Assembly: GCF_004365705.1 (NCBI RefSeq)
Contig: NZ_SOBN01000002.1
Location: 496,001 to 560,000, forward strand
DNA: 64,000 nt
DNA from: Streptomyces sp. 846.5
GTDB lineage: Bacteria > Actinomycetota > Actinomycetes > Streptomycetales > Streptomycetaceae
Direction of reading: 5' to 3'
Each line of letters starts with the position of its first letter. The first letter of the stretch is position 1. The notes below the pieces were generated by a model, which ran no database searches, was not told the DNA's origin, and worked only from the letters and a program-made list of their open reading frames with translations. The position numbers and the translations under genes were made by a program. This document shows, one piece after another, positions 58,301 through 64,000 of the stretch.

Positions 58301-61300
58301 TCGGGTCGGGATCGTAGAGCCCGTCCAGATCCCAACCACGGTCAGTCGGGAACCCCCCGATACCCTCCCCGCCCTCAACCACCAACCGCCACAAGTCCTC
58401 CGGCGACTCCACCCCACCCGGATACCGGCACGCCATCCCCACGATCACAACCGGATCGTCATCCACCGCCACCAGCGCAGGCAGCATCGCACCGACGACA
58501 GCATCCCCGCCCATCACCTCACCCAGGACGAACTGGGCCAGCGTCACCGGCGTCGGGTGGTCGAACACCAACGTGGCCGGCAACCGCAGACCCGTCACAG
58601 CATTCACCCGGTTGCGCAGCTCCACCGACGTCAGCGAATCGAAGCCCAGCACCTTGAACGTCTGGTCCGGTGCGATCTCACCCGTCGAGTCATACCCGAG
58701 TACCGCCGCGACCTGACCACACACCAGCTCGACCAGCAGCCGGGTCTGATCGGACCGCTCCAACCCCAGCAACCTCTGACCGAGACCCTGCGCACCGTCC
58801 GCCCGCGAGCTCGCAGCGACCGCGCGGCGACGGGGCGCACCGACCAAGCCGCGCAGCATTGCCGGCAGCGCCTCGCCCTGCCCGCGCAGCGCGGCCAGGT
58901 CCAGGTTCACCGGCAGCACCACCGCCCGCTCCAGACCCGCCCCGGCATCCAGGACCGTGTCCAGCAACCCCAGGCCCTGTTCAACGCTCAGCGGCAGCAT
59001 CCCGCTGCGCGCCATCCGCCGCAGATCCGCATCACCCAGGTCACTGGTCATCCCCGCACCCGGCGCCCACGGACCCCACGCCAGCGACACCGCCGCCAGA
59101 CCCTGCGCACGCCGCACCTGCACCAAAGCATCCAGGTAGGCGTTCGCCGCACCGTAGTTGGCCTGACCCGCATTCCCCAACGTCCCCACGACCGAGGAGA
59201 ACAGCACGAATGCGGACAGATCGAGGTGCTGGGTGAGCTCGTGCAGGTTCGTCGCCGCGTCCACCTTCGGACGCCAGACCGCCGCCATCCGCTCCGGCGT
59301 CAGCGCGGACACGACACCGTCGTCCAACACGCCGGCCGTGTGCACCACCGCGGTAAGCGGATGCTCAACCGACACCGTCGCCAGAGTTTCCGCGAGTGCC
59401 TGCCGGTCGGCTATGTCACAGGCAAGCACCGAGACCTGTGCGCCCAAACCGGTGAGTTCCGAGACGAGTTCGGCTGCGCCGGGGGCGGCCGAGCCACGGC
59501 GACTCGCCAGCAGCAAGTGCCGCACACCGTGCTCCGTAACCAGCCGGCGCGCCACCAGCGAACCCAGACCACCGGTGCCACCAGTGACCAGCACCGTGCC
59601 CTCAACGTCCAGGACGGTCGGCAGGGTCAGCACCACCTTGCCCACGTTCTTCGCCTGGCTCAGATACCGGAACGCCTCCGGCGCCCGACGCACATCCCAC
59701 ACCGACACCAGCAACGGCACCAACACCCCCGCCTCAAACCACTCCACCAACACCGCGAACATCTCCGCGACCCGCCCTGGATCCGTGTCCATCAGGTCAA
59801 ACGCCCGATACACCACACCCGGGTGGGCCGCAGCCACCGCGTCCGGCTCGCGGACATCGGTCTTGCCCATCTCCACGAACCGACCCCCACGCGGCAGCAA
59901 CCGCAACGAGGCATCCACAAACTCACCCGCCAGGGAGTCCAGCACCACATCCATGCCTTCGCCACCGGTCACCGCCCCGAACGCCGCCTCGAACCCGAGA
60001 TCACGCGACGAGGCGATATGCGCGTCGTCCAGCCCCAGCCCCCGCAACGCCCCCCACTTGCCCACACTCGCCGTCCCGAACACCTCCGCACCCAACCCAC
60101 GCGCCACCTGCACCGCCGCCGAACCCACACCACCCGCAGCCGCATGCACCAACACCCGCTCACCCGACTGCAAACCACCCAAATCCACCAGGGCGTAATA
60201 CGCCGTCAAAAACGCCACCGGCACCGACGCCGCCTGCGCAAACGACCACCCAGACGGCATCCGCACCACCATCCGCGCATCCGCCACCGCCACCGGCCCG
60301 AACGCCGCCGGGAACAACCCCATCACCCGATCACCCACCGCCAACCCGACCACACCGGGACCGACCTCGGTCACCACACCCGCACCCTCAAGACCCGGCA
60401 ACCCCGCATCCCCCGGATACATCCCCAACGCATTCAGCACATCCCGGAAATTCACCCCCGCAGCCCGCACCGACACCCGCACCTCACCCGCACCCAACTC
60501 CCGCACCGCACCCGGGTACTCCACCAACCCCAGACCCTCCAGGGTCCCCTGCTCCACAATCCCCAACCGCCACGCACCACCCACCCCCGGAACCGCCAAC
60601 ACCGACGACTCAGAGGCCACCCGCGCAAGGCGCGGCACAAACACCCCACCCCCACGCACCGCCAACTCCGGCTCACCCGAAGCCAACGCACCCCCGACGG
60701 CCTCCCACGACTCCACCGAACCGTCGACGTCCACCAACGCGAACCGGCCCGGATTCTCCGCCCGCGCCGCACGCACCAAACCCCACACCCCCGCCAGCAC
60801 CGGATCCGGCACCCCACGACCCACACCCACCGCACCCTCAGTCACCACCACCAACCGCGAACCCTCGAAGGCAGGCTGCGACAACCACCCCTGCACCAGC
60901 CCCAACACCCCACCCTCCGGCGTGACCCGCACCACCACATCAGCAGGCACCGCCACCGCATCCACCTCAGCCAGACCCCCCACCACAACCACCGCGCCGT
61001 CACCAGCAGCCACCACCGGCAACGGCGACCAATCCACCTGGAACAACCCATCACCCACAACCCCACCACGCGACGCGTCCAACGACTCCGCCGACACCTC
61101 ACGCAACACCAACGACTCGATGACAGCAACCAGCCCACCCGTGCCGTCGGCCACCGTGACGCCGAACCCGTCCTCGCCGCGCGGGGTCAACCGCACCCGC
61201 AGCGTGGCGGCACCCGACGCCGACAGCGACACACCACTCCACGAGAACGGCAGACTCACCCGCCCCGAACCAGCCCCCGCACCCGCACCCGCGGCCAACC

Positions 61301-64000
61301 ACGCATGCAACGCCGCGTCCAGGAGAGCGGGGTGCAGACCGTAGGCGGAGGCGTCCGCCTGCTGCTCCTGCGGCAGCTCCACCTCCGCGAACACCTCCCC
61401 ACCCGCACGCCACACCGCCCGCAACCCCCGGAACGCCGGACCGTACACATAACCATCGCGCGCCAGCTGGTCGTAGAACCCGTCCAACCCCACCGCCACC
61501 GCACCCACCGGCGGCCACACCCCACCATCGAACCCGGCCCCCGACGGGGCCCCGGCACTCACCACACCCGACGCATGACGCACCCACACCTCATCGTCCA
61601 CCCGCGAAAACACACCCACCGACCGACAACCCGACTCATCCACACCACCCACCACCACCTGCAACCGCACCCCACCACGCTCCGGCACCACCAACGGCGC
61701 CTCCAACATCAACTCCTCAACACGCCCACAGCCCACCTGATCACCCGCATGCAGCACCAGCTCCACAAACGCCGTCCCCGGCAACAGCACCACACCCGCG
61801 ACCGCGTGATCGCGCAACCACCCGTGGGTCTGCAGCGACAGCCTGCCTGTGAACAGGAAGCCGCCATCGTCCGCCAATGCCACCGCCGCACCCAGCAACG
61901 GATGGTCGGCCGAACCCAGACCCACCGAACCCAGCTCACCCGACTGCAGCAGCGATGCCTTCGGCCAGAACGCACGACGCTGGAACGCATAGGTCGGCAA
62001 CCCGACCCGAACCGCGCCCGACCCCTCGAACACCGCCTCCCACTGCACCGGCACGCCGTTCACGTGCAACTGGCCAACCGCCGCCAGCACACCGACCGCC
62101 TCGGGGCGGTCCTTGCGCAGTGCCGGGACCAACACACCCGTGGAGTCCTCCGCCAGGCAGGCCTGCGCCATCGCGGTGAGCGTGCCGTCGGGACCCAGCT
62201 CCAGGAACCGGGTGACCCCGTTCTCCTCCAGCCACGCGATGCCGTCGGCGAAGCGCACGGCCTGCCGCACATGCGACACCCAGTACTCGGGTGACGTGAG
62301 CTCGTCCGCCGTGGCCAACCGGCCGGTGACGTTCGAGACCACCGCCAGGCGCGGCTGCTGATACTCCACGTCTTCCGCCACCTCGCGGAACTCCGCGAGC
62401 ATCGGCTCCATCAGCGGCGAGTGGAAGGCATGACTCACCCGCAGCCGCCTGGTGCGACGGCCCAGCGCCTCGATCCGCGCCCCGACCTCCAGCGTCACGG
62501 CCTCCGTGCCCGAGACCACGACCGCGTTCGGGCCGTTGACGGCCGCGATGCCAACGTGACTCTCAAGGCCTTCCAGCAGGGGCAGCACCTCCGCCTCCGA
62601 CGCCTGCAGCGCCACCATCGCCCCACCGGCAGGCAGCACCTGCATCAGACGACCACGCGCCACCACCAGACGGCACGCATCCTCCAGCGACAGCACCCCG
62701 GCGACGTGGGCGGCGGCCAGCTCGCCGATGGAGTGGCCGACCAGGAAGTCCGGCCGGACCCCCCACGACTCCACCAACCGGAACAACGCCACCTCGACCG
62801 CGAACAACGCCGGCTGCGCGAACGCCGTGCCGTTCAACGCCTCCGCGTCATCCCCGAAGACCACCTCGCGCAACGGAGCGTCCACCAGAGCGCACACCGC
62901 ATCGAACGCCGCCGCGAACACCGGGAACGCCTCATACAACTCCCGGCCCATCCCCAACCGCTGCGAACCCTGCCCCGCGAACAAGAACGCCGTCCGGCCC
63001 TCCGTCCGGACCGAACCCGACACCACATTCGCAGCCGACTCGCCAGCCGCCACCGCTGCCAGCCCACGCACCAACTCGTCGCGGTCCGCGCCAAGAACGA
63101 CCGCGCGGTGCTCCAACGCCGACCGCGTCACCGCCGCAGACAACCCCAGATCGGCAGGTGCCAGCTCCGGGGCTGCCGCCACGAACGACGCCAGCCGCTG
63201 GGCCTGGTCACGCAACGCGCTCTCGCTCGCACCGGACACCACCACCGGCACCACCGGCAGCACCGCCGTGGCCTCCACCACCACCGCCTCCAGCACTGGC
63301 GCCTGCTCCACGATCACATGCGCATTGGTCCCGCTGATCCCGAACGAGGACACACCCGCCCGACGCGGACGACCCAGCTCCGGCCACTCCCGCTGCTCCG
63401 TCAACAACTCCACCGCACCGACCGACCAGTCCACATACGTCGACGGCTCGTCAGCGTGCAGGGTGCGCGGCAGCACCCCGTGCCGCATCGCCAGCACCAT
63501 CTTGATCACACCGCCGACACCGGCGGCCGCCTGGGAGTGCCCGATGTTCGACTTCAACGACCCCAGCCACAGCGGCCGCTCGGGCAAGCGGTCCTGCCCG
63601 TAGGTCGCCAGCAAGGCCTGCGCCTCGATCGGATCACCCAGGGTGGTCCCCGTCCCGTGCGCCTCCACCGCGTCCACATCCTGCGGCTTGAGCCCGGCCC
63701 CGGCCAGCGCCTGCCGGATCACCCGCTGCTGCGACGGACCGTTCGGCGCCGTCAACCCGTTCGACGCGCCGTCCTGATTCACCGCCGACCCCGCCACCAC
63801 CGCCAGCACCGCATGCCCATGACGCCGCGCATCCGAGAGCCGCTCCACCAGCAGCATGCCCACACCCTCGGCCCACGCGGTGCCGTCCGCACCCGCACCG
63901 AACGCCTTGCACCGGCCGTCGACAGCCAGGCCACGCTGCTGGCTGAAGTCGACAAAGGTATCGGGCGTCGACATCACCGTCACACCACCGGCCAGCGCCA
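45822..64000 (-). CDS. Modular type I polyketide synthase, partial, at least three modules (PksA)
   Basis: The gene enters from beyond the right edge and stops at 45822-45824, showing about 6,058 residues. Visible order: A1 (KS lacking its N-terminal half)-AT-DH-ER-KR-ACP; A2 KS-AT-DH-ER-KR-ACP; A3 KS-AT-DH-ER-KR-ACP; then a C-terminal docking region ([14 protein letters not shown]) ending [15 protein letters not shown]. All AT domains have the malonyl HAFH motif and all KR domains the B-type LDD. Each module should add a saturated two-carbon unit. The frame is open through position 63998 and continues the KS (ALAGG directly before VTVMSTP), so the start is outside. It lies directly upstream of PksB in the same direction. 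Confidence 0.95.
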   Translation of the reverse strand, partial: ALAGGVTVMSTPDTFVDFSQQRGLAVDGRCKAFGAGADGTAWAEGVGMLLVERLSDARRHGHAVLAVVAGSAVNQDGASNGLTAPNGPSQQRVIRQALAGAGLKPQDVDAVEAHGTGTTLGDPIEAQALLATYGQDRLPERPLWLGSLKSNIGHSQAAAGVGGVIKMVLAMRHGVLPRTLHADEPSTYVDWSVGAVELLTEQREWPELGRPRRAGVSSFGISGTNAHVIVEQAPVLEAVVVEATAVLPVVPVVVSGASESALRDQAQRLASFVAAAPELAPADLGLSAAVTRSALEHRAVVLGADRDELVRGLAAVAAGESAANVVSGSVRTEGRTAFLFAGQGSQRLGMGRELYEAFPVFAAAFDAVCALVDAPLREVVFGDDAEALNGTAFAQPALFAVEVALFRLVESWGVRPDFLVGHSIGELAAAHVAGVLSLEDACRLVVARGRLMQVLPAGGAMVALQASEAEVLPLLEGLESHVGIAAVNGPNAVVVSGTEAVTLEVGARIEALGRRTRRLRVSHAFHSPLMEPMLAEFREVAEDVEYQQPRLAVVSNVTGRLATADELTSPEYWVSHVRQAVRFADGIAWLEENGVTRFLELGPDGTLTAMAQACLAEDSTGVLVPALRKDRPEAVGVLAAVGQLHVNGVPVQWEAVFEGSGAVRVGLPTYAFQRRAFWPKASLLQSGELGSVGLGSADHPLLGAAVALADDGGFLFTGRLSLQTHGWLRDHAVAGVVLLPGTAFVELVLHAGDQVGCGRVEELMLEAPLVVPERGGVRLQVVVGGVDESGCRSVGVFSRVDDEVWVRHASGVVSAGAPSGAGFDGGVWPPVGAVAVGLDGFYDQLARDGYVYGPAFRGLRAVWRAGGEVFAEVELPQEQQADASAYGLHPALLDAALHAWLAAGAGAGAGSGRVSLPFSWSGVSLSASGAATLRVRLTPRGEDGFGVTVADGTGGLVAVIESLVLREVSAESLDASRGGVVGDGLFQVDWSPLPVVAAGDGAVVVVGGLAEVDAVAVPADVVVRVTPEGGVLGLVQGWLSQPAFEGSRLVVVTEGAVGVGRGVPDPVLAGVWGLVRAARAENPGRFALVDVDGSVESWEAVGGALASGEPELAVRGGGVFVPRLARVASESSVLAVPGVGGAWRLGIVEQGTLEGLGLVEYPGAVRELGAGEVRVSVRAAGVNFRDVLNALGMYPGDAGLPGLEGAGVVTEVGPGVVGLAVGDRVMGLFPAAFGPVAVADARMVVRMPSGWSFAQAASVPVAFLTAYYALVDLGGLQSGERVLVHAAAGGVGSAAVQVARGLGAEVFGTASVGKWGALRGLGLDDAHIASSRDLGFEAAFGAVTGGEGMDVVLDSLAGEFVDASLRLLPRGGRFVEMGKTDVREPDAVAAAHPGVVYRAFDLMDTDPGRVAEMFAVLVEWFEAGVLVPLLVSVWDVRRAPEAFRYLSQAKNVGKVVLTLPTVLDVEGTVLVTGGTGGLGSLVARRLVTEHGVRHLLLASRRGSAAPGAAELVSELTGLGAQVSVLACDIADRQALAETLATVSVEHPLTAVVHTAGVLDDGVVSALTPERMAAVWRPKVDAATNLHELTQHLDLSAFVLFSSVVGTLGNAGQANYGAANAYLDALVQVRRAQGLAAVSLAWGPWAPGAGMTSDLGDADLRRMARSGMLPLSVEQGLGLLDTVLDAGAGLERAVVLPVNLDLAALRGQGEALPAMLRGLVGAPRRRAVAASSRADGAQGLGQRLLGLERSDQTRLLVELVCGQVAAVLGYDSTGEIAPDQTFKVLGFDSLTSVELRNRVNAVTGLRLPATLVFDHPTPVTLAQFVLGEVMGGDAVVGAMLPALVAVDDDPVVIVGMACRYPGGVESPEDLWRLVVEGGEGIGGFPTDRGWDLDGLYDPDPSTVGRTYVRDGGFLYGAALFDAGLFGISPREAVAMDPQQRLLLETSWEVFERAGIDPGSLRGSRTGVFAGAIAQDYGSFLRGVSEESDGFLLTGNTGSVASGRISYAFGLEGPAVTVDTACSSSLVALHLAVQSLRAGECDLALAGGVTVMSTPEMFVEFSRQRGLAVDGRCKAFGAGADGTAWAEGVGMLLVERLSDARRRGHAVLAVVAGSAVNQDGASNGLTAPNGPSQQRVIRQALAGAGLKPRDVDAVEAHGTGTTLGDPIEAQALLATYGQDRLPERPLWLGSLKSNIGHSQAAAGVGGVIKMVLAMRHGVLPRTLHAERPSEHIDWSAGAVELLTVQREWPELGRPRRAGVSSFGISGTNAHVIVEQAPVPEPVVQEVTAALPVVPVVVSGASESALRGQARRLASFVAAAPELAPADLGLSAAVTRSVLEHRAVVLGADRGELVRGLEALAAGEFSPGVVTGSAGSGGRTAFLFAGQGSQRLGMGRELYEAFPVFAAAFDAVCALVDAPLREVVFGGDAELLNRTEFAQPALFAVEVALFRLVESWGVRPDFLVGHSVGELAAAHVAGVLSLADACRLVVARGRLMQALPAGGAMVALQASEAEVLPLLEGQVGIAAVNGPNAVVVSGEQAAVEEIAQLMRDMGRKATRLKVSHAFHSPLMEPMLADFRQVAESVDYHEPRLAIVSNVTGRLATADELTSPEYWVGHVRQAVRFADGIKWLEENGVTRFLELGPDGTLTALAQECLATDDALLVPALRKDRPEPLSAVGALARLHVNGVPTLWEAVFAGTGARRIVLPTYAFQRRAFWPKGAGSRSGDLGSVGLAAAGHPLLGAVVAMADSDAVVLTGRLSVQELPWLADHVVAGVVLLPGTAFVELVLHAGDQVGCGRVEELMLEAPLVVPERGGVRLQVVVGGVDESGCRSVGVFSRVDDEVWVRHASGVVSAGAPWGTGFDGGVWPPVGAVAVGLDGFYDQLARDGYAYGPAFRGLRAVWRAGGEVFAEVELPQEQQADASAYGLHPALLDAALHAWLAAGAGAGSGAGAGAGSGRVSLPFSWSGVSLAASGASVVRVRLAAVGADGFGVTVVDGSGGLVASVGSLVLREVSAESLDASRGGAFRDGLFQVDWSPLPVVAAGDGAVVVVGGLAEVDVAAVPGNVLVRVTPEGGVLGLVQEWLAGEWFAGSRLVVVTEGAVGVGHEVPDPVLAGVWGLVRAARAENPGRFVLLDVDGSVESWEAVPGALAGGEPELAVRGGAVFVPRLARVVAGGLAVPGVGGAWRLGIVEQGTLEGLGLVEYPGAVRELGAGEVRVSVRAAGVNFRDVLNALGMYPGDAGLPGLEGAGVVTEVGPGVVGLAVGDRVMGLFPAAFGPVAVADARMVVRMPSGWSFAQAASVPVAFLTAYYALVDLGGLQPGERVLVHAAAGGVGSAAVQVARGLGAEVFGTASAGKWGALRGLDLDDAHIASSRDLAFEAAFGAVTGGEGMDVVLDSLAGEFVDASLRLLPRGGRFVEMGKTDVREPDAVAAAHPGVVYRAFDLMDTDPGRVAEMFAVLVEWFEAGVLVPLPVSVWDVRRAPEAFRYLSQAKNVGKVVLTLPTVLDRNGTVLVTGGTGGLGSSVARRLVAVHGVRHLLLASRRGSAAPGAAELVSELTGLGADARVVACDASDRTALKQLLAAVSPEHPLTGVVHTAGVLDDGLVSALTPERMATVWRPKVDAATNLHELTQGLDLAVFAVFSSVVGTLGNAGQANYGAANAYLDALVQVRRAQGLAAVSLAWGPWAPGAGMTSDLGDADLRRMARSGMLPLSVEQGLGLLDTVLDAGAGLERAVVVPVNLDLAALRAQGDALPALLRGLVGAPRRRAIAASTRVGDVQGLEQRLLGLERSDQTRLLVELVCGQVAAVLGYDSTGEIAPDQTFKVLGFDSLTSVELRNRVNAVTGLRLPATLVFDHPTPVAMARFIQGEVLGGEDTVSGAVLPALVAVDDDPVVIVGMACRFPGGVESPEDLWRLVVEGGEGIGGFPTDRGWDLDGLYDPDPDSSGRTYVRDGGFLYGAALFDAGLFGISPREAVAMDPQQRLLLETSWEVFERAGIDPGSLRGSRTGVFAGAIAQDYGSFLRESSDESDGFLLTGNTGSVASGRISYAFGLEGPAVTVDTACSSSLVALHLAVQSLRAGECDLALAGGVTVMSTPEMFVEFSRQRGLAVDGRCKAFGAGADGTAWAEGVGMLLVERLSDARRRGHAVLAVVAGSAVNQDGASNGLTAPNGPSQQRVIRQALAGAGLAATDVDAVEAHGTGTTLGDPIEAQALLATYGQDRLPERPLWLGSLKSNIGHSQAAAGVGGVIKMVLAMRHGVLPRTLHAERPSEHIDWSAGAVELLTVQREWPELGRPRRAGVSSFGISGTNAHVIVEQAPVPEPVVQEVTAALPVVPVVVSGASESALRGQARRLASFVAAAPEMAPADLGLSAAVTRSVLEHRAVVLGADRDELVRGLEALAAGEFSPGVVTGSAGSGGRTAFLFAGQGSQRLGMGRELYEAFPVFAAAFDAVCALVDAPLREVVFGGDAELLNRTEFAQPALFAIEVALFRLVESWGIRPDFLVGHSVGELAAAHVAGVLSLEDACRLVVARGRLMQALPAGGAMVALQASEAEVLPLLESCAGQVGIAAVNGPNAVVVSGEEAAVEEIAQLMRDMGRKATRLKVSHAFHSPLMEPMLADFRQVAESVDYHEPRLAIVSNVTGRLATADELTSPEYWVGHVRQAVRFADGIKRLEEQGVTRFLELGPDGTLTALAQECLATDDALLVPALRKDRPEAATLLAAIARTFIHGGETDWEALFAGTGARRIDLPTYAFQRRPYWPTPARVSSGDAVELGMAAVAHPLLGAAVGLAGGDGALFTGRLSMGSQPWLADHVVAGAVLLPGTAFVELALQAGAQLGCGVLEELTLEAPLVVPECGGVQFQVVVSGLDDAGRRSVSVHSRQGDVAVDEVWVRHATGVLGSEAGAETTFDSGVWPPTDAVPVALDGFYEQLALDGYAYGPAFQGLQAVWRLGEDVFAEVRLPEDQQADASAYGLHPALLDAALHAWLAAGGQSGPVEVRLPFSWSGVSLVASGASALRVRLSGRGEDTLSLSVADPTGQLVASADSLITRVIELGSLSDSRSAAAHRDSLFRLNWTTVADPGPAARDAVRWASVGSGAELLGAPVGSFPDLAALGAAVAEGLQLPETVVVGCGLEAAATMADGTPDGTVENVRTAVHQALALIQDWLADDHFADSRLALVTRGAMSVQDDEQSVDLAWAPVWGLVRSAQSENPGRFVLVDLDRDRNEDQDQDHDHPQSELLASALASGESQIAIRGGSAYAPRLARAASDRGLLPPVGTNAWRLDVTATGTLDNLALVPCPEATAPLAPNEVRVAMHATGVNFRDVLVCLGMLDREVPGREGAGVVVEVGTDVTRLAPGDRVLGMFSGAYGPLAVTDHRLLARTPDGWSAVEAAAAPIVFLSSYHGLVDLADLRPGESVLIHAGAGGVGMAAVQLARHLGAEVFATASPGKWDTLRSMGLDDAHIASSRTVDFEEKFLAATGGKGVDVILNSLAREFIDASLRLLPRGGRFIEMGKTDLRDAEQIATDHPGVHYQSFDLRDVDPDHTAVLLAEVLSLFERQILRPLPVKTWDVRRASEAFRYLSQARNVGKVVLIIPTALDTNGTVLITGGTGTLGGLLSRHLVTVHGARQLLLTSRSGLEAPGATELAAELTALGATVTVAACDAADRVALRELLAGVPEAHPLTAVVHTAGILDDGVIESLTPERIDAVLRPKVDAAWNLHELTQDLDLSVFVLFSSVAATFGSQGQGNYAAANAFLDALAQYRRTRGQVGLSLAWGLWAETGGGMGGGLGEADIQRISRIGLAPLPAADGLALYDTAVTADQAFLMPTFLDSATLRGQGSEPPALLRGLVQAQAPFRRAAAADATAAGASESFADRLRLLPMDERERAAFDLVRSHTAAVLGHSDADSVETERPFKSLGFDSLTAVELRNRLNAATGLRLKSTLVFSYPTPAALARHLLDQCAPMEASQTSETLFAEIDKLEKALVAAAVSSDAEAGADGTAGSNSDVRNRVTARLRELLSQWSGGAEGVTDDAVLDAATDDEMFDLINKELGIS
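48296..48319 (-). repeat. Hexamer repeat encoding an Asp/Gln-rich linker
   Basis: GGTCGT followed by three GGTCCT units encodes the DQDQDHD tract between DH and ER of module A3. No sister module has it, so it is a slippage-type insertion. Confidence 0.7.
55138..55185 (-). repeat. 24-bp tandem duplication in the DH of module A2
   Basis: Two near-perfect 24-bp units (each beginning GAACCAGCCCCCGCACCCG) encode a doubled Gly-Ala-Ser tract. The equivalent place in B1 and B2 has one unit, and A1 has one unit plus 6 bp. Confidence 0.8.
56509..58292 (-). repeat. 1.78-kb direct repeat, copy in module A2 (AT to KS)
   Basis: Partner of 37547-39330. The two copies lie in different PKS genes 18,962 bp apart and look identical by eye. 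The A3 module carries a third copy with scattered differences (for example in the codons for SSDESDG and AATDVDA). Confidence 0.85.
58470..64000 (-). other. PksA module A1: partial KS-AT(malonyl)-DH-ER-KR-ACP
   Basis: Only the C-terminal part of KS is visible, including VEAHGTGT and KSNIGH; its active Cys is beyond the window. AT has GHSIGE and HAFH (62421-62432). DH has [12 protein letters not shown] and starts with [10 protein letters not shown] near 61905. ER has [11 protein letters not shown] near 60115-60155. KR has GGTGGLGSL near 59580, LDD and GQANYGAAN. The ACP Ser is at 58635-58637. Predicted output is a fully reduced unit. Confidence 0.85.

Larger units (their letters stand above)
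52345..58463 (-). other. PksA module A2: KS-AT(malonyl)-DH-ER-KR-ACP
   Basis: KS starts near 58463 with Cys at 57939-57941. AT HAFH is at 56307-56318. DH (HPLLGAVV near 55790), ER ([11 protein letters not shown] near 54000) and KR (GGTGGLGSS near 53460, [12 protein letters not shown]) are complete. The ACP Ser is at 52512-52514. The DH contains a 24-bp tandem duplication at 55138-55185. Predicted output is a fully reduced unit. Confidence 0.88.

Noticed and set aside
56157..62294. 2,045-codon open frame on the plus strand
   Set aside because: Antisense shadow of PksA A1-A2. Low-complexity repeats of His/Arg/Gln/Thr reflect reverse complements of PKS motifs.

Overview
The window is very GC-rich actinobacterial DNA, most likely from Streptomyces or a close relative such as Kitasatospora. 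Evidence for this is the strong third-position G/C bias, many GTG starts, NmtR/CtpJ-type metal resistance, an actinobacterial AccB/AccE pair, tandem large LuxR (LAL) regulators, one rare TTA codon in a regulator, and giant modular type I polyketide synthases. No rRNA, tRNA or CRISPR array was seen.

Layout. Positions 1-5.4 kb (+ strand mostly) are a flank outside the antibiotic genes: the tail of a LacI regulator, a DUF6153-like membrane protein, a His/Met-rich lipoprotein, a TetR regulator, and a divergent Ni/Co module (nmtR, a P1B-4 ATPase, a thioredoxin-like ferredoxin). A decayed IS110-type transposase (5.4-5.6 kb) marks the border. From 5.65 kb the minus strand carries accE and accB, then three overlapping LAL genes (7.6-16.1 kb). 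A 583-bp intergenic region follows, then a sugar/polyol uptake and catabolism operon (PfkB kinase, zinc dehydrogenase, two permeases, binding lipoprotein) with its DeoR regulator (16.7-23.0 kb). Next are two deoxysugar genes (23.3-25.5 kb) and a PptT/PptH pair (25.6-27.2 kb). A short plus-strand run (27.4-29.4 kb) holds a small unknown protein, a type II thioesterase and an FkbM methyltransferase, and ends at a hairpin shared with the converging PKS genes. The minus strand from 29.5 kb to the right edge is two PKS genes. The upstream one (called PksA here) enters from beyond position 64000; the downstream one (PksB) is complete.

How it fits together. PksA (three visible modules) and PksB (three modules) have six acyltransferases, all with malonyl-type motifs. 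The three PksA modules and the first PksB module carry DH, ER and KR; the second PksB module has DH and KR; the third has only KR. If the proteins act in gene order, they build an unbranched saturated run of at least eight carbons, then an alkene, then a hydroxyl. The loading module, the terminal thioesterase and most sugar genes are not in the window. AccB/AccE could supply malonyl-CoA, PptT could activate the carrier proteins, PptH could reverse that activation, the type II thioesterase could clear stalled chains, and the LAL genes are likely pathway regulators. The two sugar genes point to a 2-deoxysugar on the product.

The most notable observations are: a 1.78-kb repeat that looks base-identical between modules of the two PKS genes; a central LAL protein lacking the C-terminal HTH but carrying the TTA codon; arginine in place of the P-loop lysine in all three LAL proteins; and a PptT/PptH pair embedded beside the PKS. 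I did not recognise the product.
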